From assembly GCF_030445035.2 (NCBI RefSeq), contig NC_080701.1, positions 17,328,798 to 17,392,797 of the forward strand: 64,000 nt of DNA, read 5' to 3'. The translations under genes and the position numbers were made by a program. Of the stretch, positions 34,446 through 45,974 are shown piece by piece (position 1 is the stretch's first letter; every line of letters begins with the position of its first letter). A model generated the notes under the pieces. The model did no database searches. It saw only the letters and a list, made by a program, of their open reading frames with translations, and was not told the origin of the DNA. Origin of the DNA: Dasypus novemcinctus. Lineage: Eukaryota > Chordata > Mammalia > Cingulata > Dasypodidae.

Positions 34446-35005
34446 ATCTCTCACCTCTATCACTGTAATGCTCTTACAACTAAATTCTACCTCTTGGTCT
34501 TCCTTTCCTGGGTCCCAATTTTTCTCCTCATTTCCACCAGTGTGGTAATTTTTATTATTATTATTTTAATGATAAATTTATCATTTAAAATACATGTATA
34601 ATAGTCACTTAGATAAGAGAGATGAAAGAAAGAGAAATACTGATATAGGTATAGATTTAGTTATATTTCTTGCCAAATGTCTGGCCACATGTGCAGTATA
34701 TCTTTTTTTCCCTTTTTGAAACAAAATCTTAAAGCAGGGCTATTGTTCTAAAATTCATATATGATTTGATCATTCCCCTGCCAAATGCTTAAAGATACCA
34801 TCCCTGTTGCTTTCATAGAACTTACAACCTCCTTCCAGATCTCTGCCTTGTCTCTGCCTTTCTAGCTTCACTCTAGTCCACCCCCCCATCCCACCCCCAC
34901 ATACCCTGTACTCTGTTCCTACCAAACCAACATACGCTGACTTTCACTAGGACTGCTTCTTCCCACAGTATTTTACTTATCAAAACTCAACTGACATCTA
35001 CAGAA
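34446..35005 (+). repeat. L2-like remnants
   Basis: Segments at 34446-34540 and 34745-35005 ('aaatgcttaaagataccatc', 'tctctgcctttctagcttca', 'actaggactgcttcttccca') follow L2 wording; the part between (34541-34744) is AT-rich and unassigned. Confidence 0.45.
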
Positions 35006-36079
35006 GCAGGCCTACCTCATAAGATTTGTGTAAAGATTAAATGTCATAATGTAAATTATGACAAATAAAAGAAAGAACTTGGTTATTCCACGCATTTAGC
35101 AAATACTAGTTAATGTTAAACCCATTACACAGTCAGAGAGGATTGGAAGGATGAACTTCAGGGGAAGAAGCTAGTTTGTTAAAGTTCAAAATTTAGGCAA
35201 CAAGATAGAGAACTAGAATATGTAGAAAGTTTTTGGAGAAACACAGTTTACAAAACAATATGAGGGAAATGAGTCAATAAAATTATTATAGAAATGTTAT
35301 AAGAAATCTAAAGCAGCACATGAACTTGTTAAAAAAAGAAAAGCTAAATTCAACAAGAATGTGGCTTTCTAAGCAATTTTCTGAAGGAAAAGAATAAAGA
35401 AAGATACATTTCAGTTTGACATTTATGACACAACGAAATCACCTGAAAACTATAAATCAATCTCTCAGTTTTCAAAGAAAATGAGATTCAGACTTAAAAA
35501 ATGTACAAGAAACTTTGTTAACAAGCAAATGGAACTGCAGAACAGTCAAGAGATATTAAGAAGCAGACTTGTGTTCTGAATAAGCTCAAAGTAATGAGAT
35601 TCCTGAAATAGGAACAAGGAATTTTGAGAATGGATGAAGCATAGGAGAGGACTTGGAAGACAATTTTCAAGTGAAAGAAAGTGACTTATTTACATTACCG
35701 CAAGTGAATTTGATACTCGTCCTGGTCCATAGATTAGACCTACTCAATACAAGGATGTTTTGTGAGTTGTTAGAAAGGGAAGGTGAGATCTAGTCGAATT
35801 GTTGGTTTATAAGAGGGTAATCTAGGACAATGGACGTGGTAGACCTGTCCCACCCTGGCCCATTAGGCTCACTTTGGGGCACGATCACTTTAAAATGACA
35901 GTATAAGGGTTTTTCAGATTAGAAAATAAGAATAGTGAGCAGATACAGAGACAGCATCAAATGCTAGGGACTACTTGGATGAAATAATAGCTGTCTTGCT
36001 ATTTTTAGGGATTACTATTGCCAAAAATATATTTCTTTTTAATCTTATATATTAGAAGTAAACATTTATTGGGGCCAGT
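35006..36079. other. Unique non-coding DNA
   Basis: A-rich sequence, partly MIR-tail-like near 35010-35110. No gene recognised. Confidence 0.4.
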
Positions 36080-38510
36080 ATTAACTCTTTTCCCCTTTTA
36101 AATAAGTTTTTTATTTTATTAAAATGCTTTATTCAGATATAATTCATATACCATACAGTTCACCTATATAAAATGAAAAATTATTGCTTTCACAGAATTG
36201 AGCAACCATCATAATAAATTTTAGAACATTTTTACCACCCTGAAAAGTAACAATGTACCTATTAGCAATCACTAATATGCTTTATGTCTCTATACATCTA
36301 TCCATTCTGGACATTTCATGTAAGTGGAATCATACAATATGTGGTCTTTTGTGAATGGCTTCTTTCATTTAGCATAATGTTTTCAAGTAGTATCCAATTT
36401 GCAGCAAGTATCAGTACTTCACTCCTTTTCATGCTTGCTAAAATTCAATTGTATGGATATAGCACATTTTGTTTAACCATTCACTACTTGATGTACATTT
36501 GGGTTGCTTCAACTTTTTAGATATTATGAATAGGCTGAATATTAAACTATTAACATCTGTCTACAAGTTTTTGTGTGGACATATTTTCATTACTCTTTGG
36601 TAGATAGTTAGGAGTTGAATAACTGGGTCATAAGAACTCAAATTTATTGAAGAAGTGCTCGAATGTTTTTGAAAATGACTTCATTATTTTACAATCTCAC
36701 TAGCAATATCTATACAATCTCACCAATTGGTGTTATTTGTAGTTTTGATTACAGACATCCTAGTAACTGTGACTCTGTAATTACTGTTGTTTTGATTTAC
36801 ATTTTCCTAATGACTAAGGACTTTGAAAATAATTTCATGTTTATTGGCAATTTGCATTCAACTCCCTCACCCATTTTTAATCAGGTTATTTGTCTTTTTA
36901 TTACTGAGTGGTGTTATTCATATACTGTAGATACTAGTCATTTATCAGATATTTAATTTACAAATATTTTCCCTGTTCTGTGGGTTGATTTTCCACTTTT
37001 ATGATGGTGCTTATTGAAGCTCAAATGGTTTTAATTTTGATGAAGTCCCATTTATTTATTTCGTTATTTTGTTGCTTGTGGTTTTGGTGTCATATCTAAG
37101 AAGGCTTTGCCTAACTCAAGGTCATGATGATTTATTCCTATATATTTTCTTGAAATATTTTCATATATTTAGCTCTTACATTTAGGTCTATGATCCATGA
37201 TCCATTCTGAGTTTATTTTTGTATGGTGTGAGGAAGAGGTCCCTCTGCATTCTTTTGCATGCAAATATCCAGGTGTCCCATTACCATTTGTTGAAAATGG
37301 TTCTTCATTAAATTATTTTGATATCCTTTTCAAAAATCTATTGGCCGTAATATTTTTGGACTCTCAATTCTATTCCATTGATGTATATGTCTTTTTTTTA
37401 TGCCACTACCACAGTCTTGATTACTATTGTTTTGAAATAGTTTTGAAATGGGAAAGTATGAGTTCTCCAGCTTTTTCTCCATCAAGATTACTTCGGCTAT
37501 ACTGACTATTTTGAATTTCAGGGTCAACTGTTCAATTTTGGCAAAGAAAGTGAGCTGTGATTTTTATAGGGACTTCAATGAATTCGTAGATCAAGTTGGG
37601 CAGTACTGCCATGTTAAATATATTAAGTCTTTCAGTTCATGAACATGGGGAACCTTTCTGTTTATTTAGATATTCTTTAGTTTCTTTGAGCAATGTTTTG
37701 CATTTTTCAGAGTATAAATTTTCTACCTCTTTTGTGAAATGTATTTTTACCTATTTTAATTTTGTAATGTCGTAAATGGAAGTATTTTCTTAACTTCATT
37801 TTGTTTCAGATTGTTCCCTGCTAGTGAGTAGAAATAATATTGATTCTGTATTTTGATCATGTATATTGATTCTGTACCCTGAAACCTTGCTGAACTCATT
37901 AATTAGCTCTAAGAGTTGTTTTAGCTCATTCCTTAGACTTTTCTGTATACAAGATGATGTTATTTGCAAATAGAGATAATTTTACTCTTCATTTCAAATT
38001 TGGGTGTCCTTTTTACCTTTTTCTTACCTAATTGTTCTACCTAGAATCGTCAGTACCATGCTGAATAGAAGTGTAGAGAATGGATACCATTGTTTTTTTC
38101 CACACCTTAGAAGAAAAATATTCATATTTTACCACTATGTGTGATCTGTGCTTTTTTTTTTTAATCTCCTTAAGGAATTGTCCTTCTACATCTAGTTTTT
38201 TGGTGTTTTTTTATTAAATAAGAGTATTGGATTTGCCAAATGCTTTTCCTGCAACTACTGAATGATCATATAATTTTTGCATTTTATTCTATTAATATAA
38301 TGTATTACATTAATTATTTTTTATATGTTGAACCAACCTTGCATTTCTGGAATAAATCCCACTTGGTCATGGTGTATAACTTTTTTTTATGTAGCTGAAT
38401 TCTGTTTCTTTGAATATTGTTGCAGATTTTCCCAACTATATTCATAAGAGATATTGGCCCATATTTTTTTCTCATGATGTTTTATGTGATTTGATATTAA
38501 TCTATAATTG
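36080..38510 (-). pseudogene. L1 LINE, 3' UTR and ORF2, antisense
   Basis: The plus strand reads as a continuous antisense L1: 3' UTR text at 36120-36300 ('attcatataccatacagttc'), then 'catacaatatgtggtctttt' (36330), 'attcccaccaa'-equivalent degraded, 'ccattgatgtatatgtcttt' (37375), 'ccacagtcttgattactatt' (37409) and 'accttgctgaactcattaat' (37884). These are the reversed ORF2 and 3' UTR blocks in correct order. No long ORF2 frame survives. The right edge near 38510 meets an L2. Confidence 0.85.
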
Positions 38511-38514
38511 AATA

Positions 38515-39480
38515 AACTAACACTTCTACCCCCCAAATAACTCCCTGAATCACAAACCTGTATAACAAACAGCTAGTTCTATCTCTTTCTCGAATATCTA
38601 AAAAAGAATCCTAAGGTTAGTATATTCTTCTAATAACTCTATTTCACTAACTCAACACCACAAACTAGTTTCTCCATCAGACTTTCTCATCTCAGTTCTC
38701 CTAGTTACTCAGAATAAAACCTACGGGTTATCTTTTATGTCTTGCTTTATTACAGATCATACATTTACTATATTAAGAAAATTCTCTCAACTTTACCTTC
38801 AAAACATATCTTGACTACAGTCATTGTTGCTCCCCTCAATCATGCAATCTTTACTCTGCATCTGGATGACAGTAGCAGCTCCTACTAGTATCCTAGCTGC
38901 CAACCCTCTATTTGAAATGCCACACTCAGAGAGACCCTTTATAAAACACCCCTCAGGCCATGTAATTCCACTGCTGAAAGCACTCTGGTGCCTTCATACT
39001 GCATTTAAAATAGCATGTGACCCTTTCTTCTTGTCAGATAGTACCTACACAGTCTGCCATCCTCTCTTTACTTCCCTAACATTATATAATATCACTTTCT
39101 CCTTACCAGTAAACTCCAGTCATGCTTGTTCTCATCTTATGGTCTTTGGACCATAAGATGGTCTATTTTCTTACTGAAAATCCTCTTCCACAGATCATTG
39201 TTGGACTGGGTTCTTCTTATCATTCAGGTCATAGTTTAAATGTCATGCCCTCCCTGACCACTTGATATGAAAGAGTCCTCAAGTTACTCTCAAACAACCC
39301 ACTTTATTTTAATTATACCAATTAGCTACCTGATACATTTTCTTTTTTCATAATTTATTTCTCCCTTCCACAAAAATACTGGTTCTATCAAAATAGATAC
39401 TTAGACTATCTTTTAAAATTATATCCATACTCAAAAAGATACACATAGTGGGGACTCAATGTTTTGAGTGAAAGAATCAT
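38515..39480 (+). repeat. L2 LINE, long fragment
   Basis: Nearly 1 kb of L2 3' text: 'ttgactacagtcattgttgc', 'ccatgtaattccactgctga', 'ctctggtgccttcatactgc', 'gtcatagtttaaatgtcatg', 'tccctgaccacttgatatga', ending 'ggggactcaatgttttgagt'. The open frame 38824-39156 lies within it and has no start context or domain. Confidence 0.8.
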
Positions 39481-40755
39481 TTTCATCATTGTGGGTACAA
39501 GGCCATTAAATATCACTGTGTAGTTTGCAACCTGTTCAATCATCCATAGGAGGCAGCTTACCAAGGTAAAGCACAACAAACACTTTATCTTCTGACTATG
39601 GTTTTAATCTTCATAAGGGAGTTACAAAGTTAAAGGGGTGAGTGGAAAGTTTATAGTTAAATGATTTCCCCCATATGGTGAAAGTTACAGCATATATTAC
39701 AGCTTGACAAAAGCCTTGACCACTCTCACATTAGAACTGTAGCAAGGAATGTATCTGCAGAAAGCTGGATGGAGGATAAGTGGTTGATTTATTCAGTAGA
39801 ATAATATAATTACACTAATTATTGTCTTATAATAAATTAGTAGCAATCAAATTCTATAATGAAAATGTTCTTTGTGTTTGGTCTGGAAACCAGAGTCCTG
39901 AAATACATTGAACAATCTATAAAACAGACATATTAAGGAGCATTTTTTCTGAAAGCTTACCTGACTAATGTTGGCACAAGAAGAGACTCATCATTAAGTC
40001 AATTATGAATTACTCAAATTATAGAATGTGCGCTTCAACTTTAAAACAAACTGCAAAACTCTAAAACAGATTACATTCCAGTAGTCATTTCCCATTCAAA
40101 TTCATAAAGGGGAGATACTTAGTGAATTAGGAGCTTGAGACTCATTGGCATAGGAGCAGAAAGTTTTCCATGGAAATGTTAGACACACATGTCAGCAAAA
40201 TGAAAGTAACCTCAACTGTTATTTTGCAGCATTTTCTAAAGAATAGTATCCCTTGATCTGGTGTCAGACAACCAATTGCTACCTGCATAGTTATGTACAA
40301 GTAAATTAAGTTATACACGCCTTCATTTCTACTTCTGAAACAGAGAAAAAACAAAACAAAACAAAAATATTTCACTTTACCTGATACTTATTACAGTTTG
40401 GGGCATCAAATGGGAAAAAAATTATATAATATAATATGGTAAACTGTAATACATTATTTAAAAAGTGAATTATGAATTTTAGTTTGATACAGTTATTTTC
40501 TAGGCATTGAGCACCCACCTCACTTGCTTTTTTGTTTTCATGAACATATTACCATGGAAAGTCAATAAAATTATAAGGGATAGATTGAAAATGTGTTTTG
40601 AACTTGTTGATTTCCTCCTTTATACCCCAAGAATACTGTGGCCCTGGGATCAAAGACCTGTGTGAATTTTTCTGAATGGGTTAACACAACAGATCTCTAG
40701 GCTGTAAACCTTCAGATCCCATGTTCAAATCTCAAGAGTCTTGCATTACTTAAGA
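39481..40755. other. Unique non-coding DNA
   Basis: No gene recognised. A MIR-like stretch may lie at 40255-40345. The part next to the L1 at 40767 ('gatctctaggctgtaaacc') is unassigned. Confidence 0.4.
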
Positions 40756-40766
40756 ATTCCTCCCTG

Positions 40767-41254
40767 GTGGAATGGGCATCACCATCCCAGAATCCTCAGG
40801 ATTGGGGAATGGATGATGGACTAGCATTGACTTACTGGTATTATGCTATAGATTTATTGTGCTTCTAGCAATGGAGAAACTTTTATCATTGATGTGGAGG
40901 CAGTGGCCACTGGATGTTCTGAGGGGAGAGAGACAGAAAAACAGGTGTAATATGGGGACATTTTCGAGACTTGGGAATTGTCCTGAATGACACTCCAATG
41001 AAAGATACAGCCATTATATATCTTACCATAACTTACAAAAAGATGTGGGAGAGAGTGTAAACAACAATGTAAACTATAATCCACACTTAGTAGTAATGCT
41101 TCAAAATGTGTTCACCAATTGTAACAAATGTAACACACTAAGGAAGAATGTTGCTAATGTGTGAAAATGTGGGAAGGGTTGGGAGCAGGGCATATGGGAA
41201 TCCCCTATATTTTTTACATAACATTTATGTAATAAAAAACTGAAAAAAAAATGG
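40767..41254 (+). mobile_element. 5'-truncated L1 3' end
   Basis: L1 3' UTR text ('tgggaattgtcctgaatgac', 'gggagagagtgtaaacaaca', 'gggcatatgggaatccccta') ending in an A-rich tail. The direct repeat ATTCCTCCCTG at 40756-40766 and 41255-41265 fits a target-site duplication, though a similar string may occur in the L1 consensus, so the left edge is less certain. Confidence 0.75.
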
Positions 41255-41265
41255 ATTCCTCCCTG

Positions 41266-42177
41266 TTGCTGAATGAGTCACTAGCCATAAGTTTCTATCT
41301 GTCCCATGGCCTTGTGCTTTTCTCCTCTCCATTTCTCCCCCATGCGGCACTTCTGTTACTGCATCTAAGTCTCTGGAGGACTAAGCATCAGCAATCACAG
41401 CTGGCAGGAGTGATTTCTTTAAAGCATTTCAGGTGAAAGGTGCTTCATCCACCTACAATGCTATCATTATCAGTCATCTCAGCAAAATCAGAGCTGAGCC
41501 TTCTTGCAGTGTGACAGCAGCTGCAAACTCCCGATATCCTTTTGATATGGATTTTTTTATTGTTAACCTAGAATAAAATGTATATTGCTTTGATAAAAAA
41601 TGCATGCAGCAAAGCTTCTTATTTGAAGAATTAAAAGTGAGATCTGTTTTTGTTCTAATTCCCTTCTGTTCTATATTTACAGCAGGAATACAGAATTATA
41701 TTTTACTAGCCTTCTCTCTCAGGGCAATGAGATTTCAATATTAAATAAAAGAAGAGATTTACTTCAAATATCCTTGCCGAGGCCAAGGAACTCAGGCTAC
41801 CATCAGGAATATGCAAATTGGATTTTGTTACATGAGATGCAACTCTAGATATTTTTTTCCTTAATTGACCAAGTGACTACAGAAAAGTTCATTTACTGTA
41901 ATCAATATTACTTTACATTGCACCTCAGTCAAAAAGTGCTTTCCATGGTCAATAGCAATTAGACAGATGGACAGAAATGGCATCATTGATGGGGATAGAA
42001 CCCAAGATTTATATTGTACCTCCCACTCTTCTCAACAAATATATGCCAGGGCAATAGCTAATTGCATGTTATTGAATTTTCAACATTGCAGGGAGGCCTA
42101 AGACTGAGCTTTGTCATAAAGTCAGAAATATCACAGGTTAGGATGGTAAAACAAAAATATCTCTGTGACCCCTTCTC
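41266..42177. other. Unique DNA with possible conserved elements
   Basis: No gene seen. Repeat-free parts at 41525-41650 and 41770-41885 have enhancer-like style, including the octamer ATGCAAAT near 41811. Function is only a guess. Confidence 0.3.
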
Positions 42178-42188
42178 TCTGATGTCTT

Positions 42189-42282
42189 TTTTCTTTTTTC
42201 TTTTTTAGAGGTAGCTGAGATTGAACCCAGGGCCTCATACCTGGGAAGCAGGCACTCAACCACTGAGTTACATCCACTACCT
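42189..42282 (-). repeat. Short tRNA-derived SINE monomer
   Basis: On the minus strand it reads as a tRNA-like unit: 'ggatgtaactcagtggttga' (A-box region) and 'cctgggttcaatctcagc' (B-box region), then an A-rich tail. The direct repeat TCTGATGTCTT at 42178-42188 and 42283-42293 is its target-site duplication. It lacks the long body of the other SINEs here. Confidence 0.88.
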
Positions 42283-43840
42283 TCTGATGTCTTCTTAAGT
42301 TAAGCCAGATCCAATAAACATCAGGACAAAGATTGAAACAGAAGAACCTCAAAGGACCCAAATGAGATAAAATGGTGCTTGGTAGGAATGTTAAAAGAAG
42401 TGGAATATATACAAATTTTCTAGTCAACTGCTAGAGCTGACTTCCTCTATCCTAATGGAATAAATCTAGCTCCCCTAGATACCTGCACACATTGTCTATA
42501 CTTCCCTGCTAAAACAAGCCCAAAGAACAGATCCTTATCATGAGAATGTGGGCTCAGGGTTCTACTACCGCTGCCTATAGTGAGCTCTTTCCTTTATATC
42601 CTGAGAACATCCTGGACACCCAGTGGGAGCTTATGCACAACCTTGAAACCATTCTTGGTGTCCACACATATGAACTGGCTATGAACCACGTGGGGAACAT
42701 GAGCAGTGATGAGGCAGTTCAGAAGATAATGGGACTGAAGATTCCTCTTCTCTTATTCCTGCAGTAATGACCCTTCCAGACTGGGAGGACAGAGCCCCAG
42801 ATTCTATCAACTTTCTCTCGATTGAGAGAAGGGAAATGTTATCCCTGTCAAAATCAGGTCAGTGGGGTTGCTGTTGGGATATTTTAGCTCTGAGGGTGCC
42901 TTGAAAGGTTAACACAAGGAAACTGGAAAACTCTTATATTGTAACGTCCAGAACCTGGTGGATTGCATGTCTGAGAATGATGACTGCAGAGGAAGCTACA
43001 TGATTAATGCTATCCAGTATGGGCAGAAGAACTGTGCATTGACTCTGAAGATGCCCACCCCTAAAGTGTACAGGATGAAAGTTATATGTACAACCTAACA
43101 GGCAAGACAACTAAATGTAAGAGAGATCCCCGAGGGCATGAAAAAGTACTGAAGAGGGCAATGGCTAGTCCCATCTGTGTGGCCATTGATGGAAGCCTCT
43201 TTTCAGTTATATAGCAAAGGTGTGTATTACCATGAAAATTATATTAGAGATAATCTGAACCATTCCATTCTGACAATGGGCAATAGGATCCAGAAGGGAA
43301 ACAAGCAATGGATGATTAAAAATAGCTGGGAGAAAACTAGGGAAACAATCAGAATCAGAATAATGCCCGCAGCTTTGACAACCTGACCAACTTCCCCAAG
43401 ATATTATTCCAGCCAGTCAACCCCATCCCACTCCTCCATTTCTCCCATGATGGCATGATGTACTGATGTATCTTGGAAGGGAGTTGATAACAGATGTGGT
43501 ATAACAGAGTCTATTTAGTTTCTTCATTTGCTTATGCTTCATGTGATGCTCATACTATTTTCTTTCTATCAAAATCCTTGATTTTTTCACTGTGACCTCA
43601 ACAGGAACTTTCCAGAGAGCGGTATACTCTTAGGTTAAGACATGTGATCACAGTCTGCTCTGGATCTGTTGTGTTGTGTTAAGGCTGTGTAGATAGTAGA
43701 GCCTAGAGATCTTCAAATACGCTACATTCTCAGTCACCGAGACTGGTTATTTCTACCCACCCCAGAGGACTAAGCTGACCTGACTCCTCAGTTTCCAAGC
43801 CCACTTCTTCTATACCACTAAGCTAGAAATGTCTATGGTT

Positions 43841-43899
43841 ATGGGGACCTCATATTTTTTGAATGTAACATTTAAAAGAAAATAAAGAAGAAAAAAAAA
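43841..43899 (+). mobile_element. 59-bp L1 3' end inside the CTSK retrocopy
   Basis: The text 'atggggacctcatatttttt' followed by 'gaatgtaacat' and an A-rich tail is the last few dozen bases of the local L1 family, as at 50080-50110 and 55670-55700. It is flanked by AGAAATGTCTATGGTT at 43825-43840 and 43900-43915, a perfect 16-bp target-site duplication. An extremely 5'-truncated L1 insertion. Confidence 0.9.
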
Positions 43900-43924
43900 A
43901 GAAATGTCTATGGTTTCTACCCAA

Positions 43925-44396
43925 AGGTGGTTTAAAGTTGTTTGTACCACAGAAGTGCATATTCCTACATCTAATCCATTCCTGTGGGTGTGAACCCATC
44001 ATAAGTAGGATCTTTTGATGAGGCTACTTCAGTTAAGGTATGACCGACTTCAATCAGAATGAGCCTTAATCCGATTATTGGAGTCCTTTTTAAACAGAAT
44101 GGATACAGAGAAAAAAAAGACAAAGAGAGAGAGAGAGGGAAAACCATGGAAGCCAAGACACTGAAGCAAAGAAACCCAGAAGAGAATGGAGAGAGCAGCA
44201 GCTGCTACCACGTGCCTTGCTCTGTGACAGGAGCCCGGGATCACTAGCAGCCAGCCTTTGGTAAGAAAGCAACACCTTGATGATGTCTTGATTTGGACAT
44301 TGTTTCAGTCTCAAATTGTAAACTACTAAATTCCCATGTTTAAACAAACCCATTTCATGGTAACTGCTTTAAGCAGCTTAAGAAACTAAAACACAC
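43925..44396 (+). repeat. LTR-like element inside the CTSK retrocopy
   Basis: About 470 bp that interrupts the retrocopy's 3' UTR. It contains 'gtgggtgtgaacccatcata', 'gtaggatcttttgatgaggc', 'ttattggagtcctttttaaa' and ends 'aagcagcttaagaaactaaa'. The style (central purine stretch, 'gatttggacat', 'tttcatggtaactgcttt' end) is like MaLR-type LTRs, and the 5-bp repeat CCCAA at 43920-43924 and 44397-44401 supports insertion. The exact termini do not begin with TG, so the class remains open. Frames inside are chance. Confidence 0.65.
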
Positions 44397-44540
44397 CCCA
44401 ATTCATACATCTATTCATAAATCTTCTGTACAAATTTGCATAATACCAGAAATGTGTTTGTATTCCTTTCTATGCATTTTTGGGGAAAAACACATACGTA
44501 TTTATATCTCATCTTCAATTATTAAAAAACAAACAAACAG

Positions 44541-45425
44541 AAAAGGCATAATTTCGCCTGCAGAAAGACTTGATAGAGAGTTGTCTTTGGTTTTCTTGAA
44601 GAACTATAATTGGTGTCCAGTAGAAAGTTAATAAGGAAAAAAGACAAATCATAGTAGGGGCATACTAAAGATAAGTGATGAGAAATAACAAGGGAGCACC
44701 TGTAAGGAATTTAATAGTTTTTCTGAATAAACTTAGGAAGTTTTTGCTTCTGATAAATGGTGTATATCAATCCAAGTACACTCATCCATCCAACAAAGAC
44801 CTCTAAACATGTACTGCTTTGTGGTTAGTTTTCTGATTTTTCTCTTTGGTGCTTGTTTTAAACCTATATTGGATGGTTGAGACCATAATTTTCAGGGAAT
44901 ATGAAGTAACACAGAAGAAAAGTTCACTAAGTTTTGTGAAACTCAAAATGGGAATTAAGTAAAACTATGGCACATGAACACAGACAGTATATGCTTGAGA
45001 GGTACTAACAGTGCCGCAGCAGAGAGAGACGGAGGCTAAGAGCCCTAATTATCACAAGAGAAGTCAAATTTGACCAAGCAAATACTAGAATACAAGCATG
45101 TGGTCAAACCTGAGCTACAAAGACCACAGCAGTTAACATAGTAGCAAGGTTCTACAACTGGGAATATAGATGAAGTCCTCTGGATAGTATCTTTAAAACC
45201 CAAGTTGTAGCAGAGCACCAAGCCTTGGGAAATTTGAAGAGACAAAAGAGACATAATTTTACCATATAGTGGTATCAGGACCAACATAATTGCCTGATTT
45301 TTCTAGAGATTTCCCCCCCACAAAACATAGCAGTATCCCCAGGAAACAACGACAACATCAACAACAATAAAACCTGAAAACACCAATCTCAAATTCTTGC
45401 TTTCTGTTTAGTGAAGTTATTGGGC
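44541..45425. other. Unique non-coding DNA
   Basis: No gene or repeat recognised other than a short AAC-rich run near 45345-45370. Confidence 0.4.
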
Positions 45426-45429
45426 CATG

Positions 45430-45970
45430 TTATGTGGGGTAAAAGCATACAGCTACAAGACCCTAAAGAGCCCAACTCAAGGTACCATAGAAGGTACTTT
45501 CTCACCCAAGTCAGTTGTCACAGCTTGAAGTAAGATGGCGGGCCTGGTCTCTCTTTCCTTCTTCCCCTTTGTGGGCCTGGCTTATTCTGATCTCCGCTGT
45601 GACTAGTATAGGGTTTGTTTCTTTCCTGGCTGCCTCAGATCAGCAGAAAGCTACCAGGCAAATGGTTCTTTTCTCTTCCCGGGACTGTGGAACCAAAGTT
45701 CTCTCCTCAGCCATGTCTATCTCTCTTTCTTTTTCCATTGTGTCTTCCTCTGTGTCTTCTTGAGTTTATATCCACCCACTAAGAGGACGGACTCAACCTG
45801 AATTACACCCTACTGACATGGCCAAATCAATATCCTAATCTTCACTATTTAGTCGAAGACTTCTCAGCCGAATCTAATACAATCAAAGGGGATCCTGCCC
45901 AGAGGTACAGACCAGTTTACAAACATAATCTCTCTTCTTGGAATTCATAAATAATCTCAAACTGCCATAA
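45430..45970 (+). repeat. LTR, third copy of the local family
   Basis: Shares 'tatgtggggtaaaagc'-type start, 'cacccaagtcagttgtcaca', 'tgaagtaagatggcgggcct', 'caatcaaaggggatcctgcc' and 'ttcataaataatctcaaact' with the copies at 8817 and 26463. Its 5' end is eroded, and no target duplication was found. The open frame 45515-45763 lies within it and is not a gene. Confidence 0.7.
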
Positions 45971-45974
45971 CTTC

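Larger units (their letters stand above)
42425..44540 (+). pseudogene. CTSK: Processed pseudogene of cathepsin K
   Basis: A full-length retrocopy of the mRNA for cathepsin K, the lysosomal cysteine protease of osteoclasts that degrades collagen. The 5' UTR matches from about 42425 ('gatggaataaatctagc'-like at 42455). The start region is at 42540-42560. The propeptide holds '[20 protein letters not shown]' (about 42655-42714) after a deletion of roughly 100 bp. The catalytic Cys codon survives at 42872-42874, but the neighbouring Cys is Trp (TGG, 42863-42865). The His codon is at 43261-43263 and the Asn codon at 43321-43323, in the frame 43177-43386 ('GIQKGNKHWIIKNSWG' equivalent is [16 protein letters not shown]). 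Exons are joined without introns. Frameshifts and stops (such as TAA at 42765) kill it. The 3' UTR continues to an A-rich end near 44521-44540, interrupted by two later insertions. No target duplication was found. Gene identity is from memory of human CTSK. Confidence 0.93.

Noticed and set aside
43177..43386. Short cysteine-protease gene with His and Asn residues
   Set aside because: It is the C-terminal part of the CTSK retrocopy, with upstream frameshifts and stops.
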